Assembly: GCA_002449585.1 (NCBI GenBank)
Contig: DJXD01000023.1
Location: 1-46,511, forward strand
Source of the DNA: Ruminococcus sp. UBA7013
GTDB lineage: Bacteria > Bacillota > Clostridia > Oscillospirales > Ruminococcaceae
DNA length: 46,511 nucleotides
Direction of reading: 5' to 3'
Position 1 is the stretch's first letter. Each line of letters begins with the position of its first letter. A program made the translations under genes and the position numbers. Under the pieces are notes generated by a model. That model ran no database searches and had not been told where the DNA came from. It was given only the letters and a program-made list of their open reading frames with translations. This document shows, one piece after another, positions 42,001-46,511 of the stretch.

Positions 42001-42068
42001 AAACTTGCAAGGCAATTATGCCATTTGCAAACAGATGTAATTAATAAATAAAAAGGAGCGTGTCACCC

Positions 42069-43079
42069 ATGGGCAGTATTTTAATCACTGGAGGGGCTGG
42101 CTTCATTGGCAGTCATACCTGTGTGGAAGTATTGGAAGCAGGGTATCCCGTTGTTGTTGTTGATAATCTCAGCAATGCCAAAGAAGAAAGCATTTCTAGA
42201 ATCGAAAAAATCACCGGAAAATCTGTGAAATTCTATCACGCTGATATTCGTGATGAAGCCGCACTCCGGAATATTTTCACAGAACAGGAAATTTCAGCCG
42301 TTATTCATTTTGCAGGGCTGAAAGCTGTGGGAGAATCTGTAGAAAAGCCGTTAGAATATTATGAAAATAACATCAACGGCACTTTTGTATTATTAAAAAT
42401 CATGCGTGAATTCCAGTGCAAGACGATTGTCTTCTCTTCTTCTGCTACGGTGTATGGGATGCATAATCCTGTGCCTTATGTTGAAAATATGCCGACTTCT
42501 GCGACTAATCCATATGGCTATACAAAAGTCATGATTGAACAGATCCTGAATGATCTCTGCCATGCAGATCCGGAATTTAATGCCGTTGCCCTGCGTTATT
42601 TCAATCCGATCGGAGCGCATAAATCCGGCTTGATCGGGGAAGATCCGAATGGCATTCCTAATAATTTACTTCCTTATATCGGCCAGGTTGCCATTGGCAA
42701 ATTAAAACAATTATCTGTATTTGGCAATGATTACCCCACACCAGATGGCACGGGCGTACGTGATTATATTCATGTTGTAGATCTTGCAAAGGGTCATGTC
42801 TGTGCGCTTGCGTATGCGGAACAGCATAAAGGCTTTATTCCGATCAATCTGGGAACGGGTCACGGCATCAGCGTTTTAGAAATGGTACATGCTTATGAAA
42901 AGGCATGCGGCCATGAAATTCCCTATCAAATCAGGGATCGCCGTGCCGGAGATATTGCCGAATCTTATGCAAATGCAGAACGTGCCAAAGAATTACTGCA
43001 CTGGGAAGCACATGAAACACTGGAAACCATGTGCGAAGACAGCTGGCGGTTCATGCAGAATAATCCAAATGGCCTATGA
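42069..43079 (+). CDS. galE: UDP-glucose 4-epimerase
   Basis: 336 residues, extended SDR. NAD motif TGGAGFIGSH, SSSATVYG with the catalytic Ser, and Tyr149-x3-Lys153 (YGYTK). Substrate region NPIGAHKSGLIGEDP and VFGNDYPTPDGTGVRDYIHV match GalE closely. It interconverts UDP-Glc and UDP-Gal for Leloir metabolism and surface polysaccharides. ATG at 42069 with AAAGGAG ten bases upstream is preferred; the GTG at 42060 is too close to that site. Confidence 0.96.
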   Translation: MGSILITGGAGFIGSHTCVEVLEAGYPVVVVDNLSNAKEESISRIEKITGKSVKFYHADIRDEAALRNIFTEQEISAVIHFAGLKAVGESVEKPLEYYENNINGTFVLLKIMREFQCKTIVFSSSATVYGMHNPVPYVENMPTSATNPYGYTKVMIEQILNDLCHADPEFNAVALRYFNPIGAHKSGLIGEDPNGIPNNLLPYIGQVAIGKLKQLSVFGNDYPTPDGTGVRDYIHVVDLAKGHVCALAYAEQHKGFIPINLGTGHGISVLEMVHAYEKACGHEIPYQIRDRRAGDIAESYANAERAKELLHWEAHETLETMCEDSWRFMQNNPNGL

Positions 43080-43498
43080 TAGACGGCCTTTCTTCGCTGC
43101 CGCTGGCCGTGATTCTTTTATTGCTGATGGCAATCATCGCTGTTTGCATGGTTCTGATCACGGTTTCTATCACACATCATCCCGGCAGAAAACACACAAG
43201 AACCGCTGAAATTTCTGTCACTCCTGCGCCGATCCGGACAGGCACAGCTGTATTAATTCAAAAAATTGATGATCGCCGCCGTGTGATTGATGAATATCAT
43301 CATTCCAGCATTCATGACGAGCATTTTGAATTAGTCTTTCAGATGAAAAACGGTGAAATCATCCGGCTGGATTGTTCTAAAGCATCTTACAGGGAAATGC
43401 CATTTCATCAGACAGGAACAATCACCTATCAGGGCGGACGACTGATTAAATTCAAATCTTCGCAGAATATTATTTCTGATGAATATGTTGCCGCATAA
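43076..43498 (+). CDS. Small membrane protein, DUF2500-like
   Basis: 140 residues. One membrane helix (about 8-33) and an outside beta-rich domain with FELVFQMKNGEIIRLDCSKA and GTITYQGGRLIKFKS, which resembles the DUF2500/YhhM family of unknown role. Its ATG overlaps the galE stop (ATGA), with no separate ribosome site, so translation should be coupled to galE. The link to UDP-galactose is not understood. Confidence 0.78.
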   Translation: MIDGLSSLPLAVILLLLMAIIAVCMVLITVSITHHPGRKHTRTAEISVTPAPIRTGTAVLIQKIDDRRRVIDEYHHSSIHDEHFELVFQMKNGEIIRLDCSKASYREMPFHQTGTITYQGGRLIKFKSSQNIISDEYVAA

Positions 43499-43506
43499 CA
43501 GAAAGC

Positions 43507-43535
43507 AAGAAACAGCTCCGGCTGTTTCTTTTTTG
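43507..43535 (+). terminator. Terminator of the galE unit
   Basis: Ten-base stem AAGAAACAGC/GCTGTTTCTT closing a TCCG loop, followed by Ts. Confidence 0.93.
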
Positions 43536-43546
43536 TGGAAAAAGAC

Positions 43547-43575
43547 TTGTATTTTTTGTTCAGATATGCTATGAT
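43547..43575 (+). promoter_or_regulatory. Promoter of the aroE-aroK operon
   Basis: TTGTAT, 17 bases, TATGAT; weaker than the others in the window. AAAGGA lies just before the aroE ATG. Confidence 0.6.
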
Positions 43576-43604
43576 AATAATATATCTCAGAAAGGATTTT
43601 TGAT

Positions 43605-44453
43605 ATGTTTAGAAAATACACATTAATTGGCAGTCCTCTGGGACATTCCATGTCCCCCTGGATTCATGAACATCTGTTTGCTATGGCTGGCCGTCAGGCA
43701 GAATATACACTGACAGAAATTTCTCCGGAAGATCTGCAACAGCATATGCCAGCTTTGAAATCCCTGACCGGCTTTAATATCACCATTCCCCATAAGATCA
43801 GCATTATTCCATATCTGCAAACGCTGGATGAAACGGCTCAGAGATATCATTCTGTGAATTGTGTGCATAATACACCTGATGGCAGTATTGGTTATAATAC
43901 AGATTGTGAAGGCTTTCTCAGGAGTGTGCAGGATTTTCCCCTAGATGGCAAAGTATTATTAATCGGCTGTGGGGGGGTTGGCCGGATGATGGCCACGGAA
44001 GCCATTCGCCATAAGGCAAATTTGACAATCTCTGAACCGAATCAAAAAATAGCCAAAGCCCTCAAAGCAGAACTTGAAAATGCTTATCCCGGCGCAAAAA
44101 TCCGCCTGATTTCTGCTGATCAGCTGGAAGAAAATTTTGATCTGCTTATGAATGCCTGCCCTGTAGGGATGTATCCCAAAACAGAAAACTGCCCTGTCAA
44201 TGATGCATTCATCAGCCGTTGCTCTCATGTTTTTGATGTGATTTATAATCCTACAGAAACAGTATTAATTCAAAAAGCAAAAGCCATGCAGATCCCTGCT
44301 GTTGGGGGTGCGGCTATGCTGGTATGGCAAGCCGTCCGGGCTCATGAAATCTGGGACGGGGATACTTACACGGCGGAACAGATTCAAAAGCTGATCTCTG
44401 ATATGGAACAGGAAATTGCCCGGCTGTTCCCTGTAAAGGAGTCTTTATTATGA
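43605..44453 (+). CDS. aroE: Shikimate dehydrogenase
   Basis: 282 residues. NADPH-dependent reduction of 3-dehydroshikimate. GSPLGHSMSPWIHE binds shikimate; catalytic Lys64 in FNITIPHKIS and Asp100 in YNTDCEGF; NADP motif LIGCGGVGRM. Typical length. Ends ATGA with aroK, so the two are translationally coupled. Confidence 0.96.
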   Translation: MFRKYTLIGSPLGHSMSPWIHEHLFAMAGRQAEYTLTEISPEDLQQHMPALKSLTGFNITIPHKISIIPYLQTLDETAQRYHSVNCVHNTPDGSIGYNTDCEGFLRSVQDFPLDGKVLLIGCGGVGRMMATEAIRHKANLTISEPNQKIAKALKAELENAYPGAKIRLISADQLEENFDLLMNACPVGMYPKTENCPVNDAFISRCSHVFDVIYNPTETVLIQKAKAMQIPAVGGAAMLVWQAVRAHEIWDGDTYTAEQIQKLISDMEQEIARLFPVKESLL

Positions 44454-44953
44454 CAATTTTTTTATGCGGTTTCATGGGCTGTGGCAAATCTACCATTGGC
44501 GCACGGCTTGCGGATTTATTAAACTGTCCGTTCATAGATATGGATAATTATATTGAAATCAAATCGGGGATGACCATCCCTCAGATTTTTGAACAATATG
44601 GGGAATCTTATTTTCGTGATCTGGAAACCCAAGCCATCCGGGATTTATCACAACAATCCGGTGTGATCGCATGCGGCGGCGGTGCAATGCTTCGGGATGA
44701 AAATGCACAAATTGCTCGTCAGCATGGGCTTGTGATGCTTCTGCATGTTCCCTTTTCTGTCTGCTATGCCCGGATTTCTGATTCTGACAGACCTCTTGTC
44801 AGAAAAAATACCCCTCAGCAGATGGAAACGCTTTATCATGACAGATCCGCCATTTATCAGGCGCATTGCACGCACTGCATCTCTGCTGATGCTTCGCCTG
44901 ATGCTGTTGCTGATCAGATTTTGAATATCCTCAAGGAGGAACAAATTTCATGA
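44450..44953 (+). CDS. aroK: Shikimate kinase
   Basis: 167 residues. P-loop GFMGCGKSTIG (7-17), DMDNYIE for shikimate and Mg, YFRDLETQAI with the shikimate-binding Arg, CGGGAML, and the lid RPLVRKN. AAAGGAG lies eight bases before the ATG. Four-base overlaps on both sides join aroE and the amidohydrolase gene. Confidence 0.96.
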   Translation: MTIFLCGFMGCGKSTIGARLADLLNCPFIDMDNYIEIKSGMTIPQIFEQYGESYFRDLETQAIRDLSQQSGVIACGGGAMLRDENAQIARQHGLVMLLHVPFSVCYARISDSDRPLVRKNTPQQMETLYHDRSAIYQAHCTHCISADASPDAVADQILNILKEEQIS

Positions 44954-46110
44954 TTATTTATAATGCTGAAATTTATTCTATGACGAAAGATATGCATTTC
45001 TACGGCTATGTTGAAATTCATAATGGAAAAATCATTGCTGTAGAGCAGGGGCGGCCTGTAGCGGTCTCAAAATCAGATATAGATGCCGCTGGCGGTCTGC
45101 TGTTCCCCGGCTTTATTGATGCACACACGCATCTAGGCATTATTGAAAACGGCATTGATTTCGAAGGAGATGACTGCAATGAAATTTCTGATCCGTTTAC
45201 CCCACAACTCAGAGCCATTGACGGGATCAATCCTTATGACAGATGTTTTATAGAAGCTCGTCAGCAAGGAATTACTTCTGTCATGGTATCTCCGGGGAGT
45301 GCCAATGCCTGCGGCGGAGAAATTCTGCTGATGAAGACAAGCGGCCGCTGTGTGGATGAGATGGCCGTCCGTCCCTGCGGCATGAAATTCGCACTCGGCG
45401 AAAATCCCAAATCCGTCTATAGTGATCGGGAAGAAACCCCTGTCACAAGAATGGCAACTGCCGCATTGATCCGAGAAGGCCTTCAAAAAGCAAAATTATA
45501 TTCTGAACGCTTACAGCGTTTTGAAGAACATCCTGATGAAGAAGAACCCCCGGAATATGATATGAAATGTGAAGCCCTTCTCCCTCTGCTCAATGGCACA
45601 ATCAAGGCACATTTTCATTGTCATCGTGCAGATGATATTTGTACAGCCGTGAGAATTGCAAAAGAATTCGGCCTTGACTTTGTCATCATTCATGGCACAG
45701 GGGCGCATCTTGCGGCGGATCTGTTTGGGGAATGGGGCATTTCTATCATTCTAGGCCCTGTACTCTGTGACAGATGCAAGCCAGAAATGAAAGATCTGGA
45801 ACTTTCCGGCGCAGCTCGTCTCTATGAAAAAGGCGTTCATATTGCTGTCTGCACGGATCATCCTGAAATTCCGATTCAATATCTTCCATTATCCGCCGCC
45901 CTGCTGGTCAAAGGTGGTCTTCCCAGAGAGGCCGCACTCCGTGCCATTACTTCCGAAGCCGCTGATATTTTAGGCGTATCTGACAGAATCGGCCGGATTG
46001 CAGTCGGATTAGATGCCGATCTTGTATTATTCCGTGATGATCCTCTGAATATCATGAACGATCCTGTATTTGTCATGATCAATGGCCAGATCGTCGCACG
46101 GGCAGGCTGA
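44950..46110 (+). CDS. Metal-dependent amidohydrolase (imidazolonepropionase-like)
   Basis: 386 residues. Metal site His59-x-His61 (FIDAHTHLG), a His-x-His-x-His segment (HFHCH, 221-225), His248 (IIHGTGAHL), and Asp303-His304 (CTDHPEI). The N- and C-terminal beta-sandwich halves (GGLLFPGFID; GRIAVGLDADLVLFRDDPL) fit the superfamily. Substrate unknown; imidazolonepropionase, prolidase-like and N-acyl deacetylase relatives share this layout. Tight overlap with aroK is unusual. AAGGAGG precedes the ATG. Confidence 0.88.
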   Translation: MIIYNAEIYSMTKDMHFYGYVEIHNGKIIAVEQGRPVAVSKSDIDAAGGLLFPGFIDAHTHLGIIENGIDFEGDDCNEISDPFTPQLRAIDGINPYDRCFIEARQQGITSVMVSPGSANACGGEILLMKTSGRCVDEMAVRPCGMKFALGENPKSVYSDREETPVTRMATAALIREGLQKAKLYSERLQRFEEHPDEEEPPEYDMKCEALLPLLNGTIKAHFHCHRADDICTAVRIAKEFGLDFVIIHGTGAHLAADLFGEWGISIILGPVLCDRCKPEMKDLELSGAARLYEKGVHIAVCTDHPEIPIQYLPLSAALLVKGGLPREAALRAITSEAADILGVSDRIGRIAVGLDADLVLFRDDPLNIMNDPVFVMINGQIVARAG

Positions 46111-46120
46111 TATTTTTACT

Positions 46121-46470
46121 AAAAAAGGTGATTTTGTCAACTGCCAATCGTCTAAGAGGCGAGGGCTTGTCAGTATCCGGTAGTGCAGACGATTTTTGAA
46201 ATCTCCTACCTCTTTAGAACGCCGTCCTGCGGACTGATCCGACATCGTGGGGCAGTTGACATTGCCCCTTATGCTCTGATGTAACTGTAAGTGTCCGATG
46301 GTTTTCTTACAGATTCGTGATCCTGACTCCTTTTTACGGAAGACTAACCGACACTAAAAATTTTACGCACTGGGTGATTGGTCAGTGCAACCTCATATTT
46401 TTACCATTGTCAAGATGCATGTGTGAGTGCCTTTTCTGTCAGTAACGGTTTTCTCACTGCTTCTGTCTAT
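46121..46470 (-). ncRNA. Candidate structured non-coding RNA
   Basis: About 350 bases without a convincing ORF, expected to be transcribed leftward from the promoter at 46477-46505 and to stop at the T6 tract (A6 at 46121-46126). Perfect or near-perfect pairings (plus coordinates): 46135-46145 with 46251-46261 (11 bp); 46146-46153 with 46187-46194 (8 bp); 46285-46291 with 46306-46312 (7 bp); 46367-46372 with 46383-46388 (6 bp); 46249-46254 with 46263-46268 (6 bp), which competes with the 11-bp helix; 46151-46159 with 46209-46218 (9 bp, one bulge), which competes with the 8-bp helix. A 12-codon reading frame (MHLDNGKNMRLH) at 46382-46420 has only a weak AAAGG site. Not recognisable as RNase P, tmRNA, SRP or 6S RNA. 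Confidence 0.5.
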
Positions 46471-46487
46471 GGTAACAGTATACCATA
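46468..46487. promoter_or_regulatory. Palindrome over the -10 of the ncRNA promoter
   Basis: TATGGTA and TACCATA arms separated by six bases; the -10 hexamer is inside it, so a bound regulator would block the promoter. Confidence 0.6.
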
Positions 46488-46505
46488 TTATTTTTTATTT
46501 GTCAA
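46477..46505 (-). promoter_or_regulatory. Consensus promoter of the candidate ncRNA
   Basis: Minus strand TTGACA, 17 bases, TATACT, AT-rich spacer. It points leftward into a stretch with no gene on that strand. Confidence 0.82.
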
Positions 46506-46511
46506 GAAACG

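Noticed and set aside
46121..46470. Known large RNAs (RNase P, tmRNA, SRP RNA, 6S RNA) for the candidate ncRNA
   Set aside because: None of the conserved cores (for example the RNase P P4 strands or a tmRNA tag frame and acceptor end) could be found on either strand.

Overview
The window looks like a chromosomal segment of a low-GC Gram-positive gut or rumen anaerobe. Ruminococcus or another Oscillospiraceae is my best guess. The reasons are the gene order ylxM-ffh-rpsP-khpA-rimM-trmD, a FabK-type type II fatty acid cluster, a pyruvate,phosphate dikinase, AGGAGG ribosome sites, and Gram-positive type IV pilus genes without an outer-membrane secretin. The genus is an inference from gene content. 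No rRNA, tRNA, CRISPR array or prophage was seen.

Layout: (1) 2-2274, 3' part of ppdK and its terminator. (2) 2263-4607 on the minus strand, a three-gene operon of secreted membrane-anchored protein, sortase and membrane protein. (3) 4690-5516 minus, a stand-alone acyl carrier protein and a small membrane protein with an HEYGH motif. (4) 5649-9221 plus, the SRP/ribosome-maturation operon. (5) 9220-18106 minus, an acyl-CoA ligase and the operon fabH-acpP-fabK-fabD-fabG-fabF-fabZ-accD-accA, which lacks accB and accC. (6) 18318-20450 plus, an ECF sigma factor with a zinc-finger anti-sigma, a corrinoid adenosyltransferase and an orphan IS607-type recombinase. (7) 20449-39034, mostly minus: a GT-C-like membrane protein, the probable major pilin, tsaD-rimI-polA, pilT-pilB, two minor pilin-like proteins, a 935-residue pilus-associated protein, pilO, a fused pilM-pilN and pilC. 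The prepilin peptidase is divergent at 30242. (8) 39350-46110: a TetR regulator facing glgB, then galE with a small membrane protein, then aroE-aroK-amidohydrolase. (9) 46111-46511: a gene-free stretch with a consensus minus-strand promoter and dense potential RNA pairing, a candidate non-coding RNA.

How the parts fit: regions 4 and 5 are housekeeping operons for membrane-protein targeting, ribosome maturation and fatty acid synthesis. Region 7 encodes a nearly complete Gram-positive type IV pilus: extension and retraction ATPases, platform protein, alignment proteins, prepilin peptidase, major and minor pilins. It also holds a large tip-like protein and possibly a pilin glycosyltransferase. 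The major pilin stands apart from the machinery with a perfect TTGACA-17-TATAAT promoter and a potentially structured leader, consistent with high and separately controlled expression.

The most useful leads are the candidate ncRNA at 46121-46470 with a palindrome over its -10, the pilin leader that can form a pseudoknot, the PilM-PilN fusion, the large tip-like protein, the sortase operon without an obvious LPXTG substrate, and the face-to-face tetR/glgB promoters. All functional statements rest on motif recognition by eye; no database search was run.
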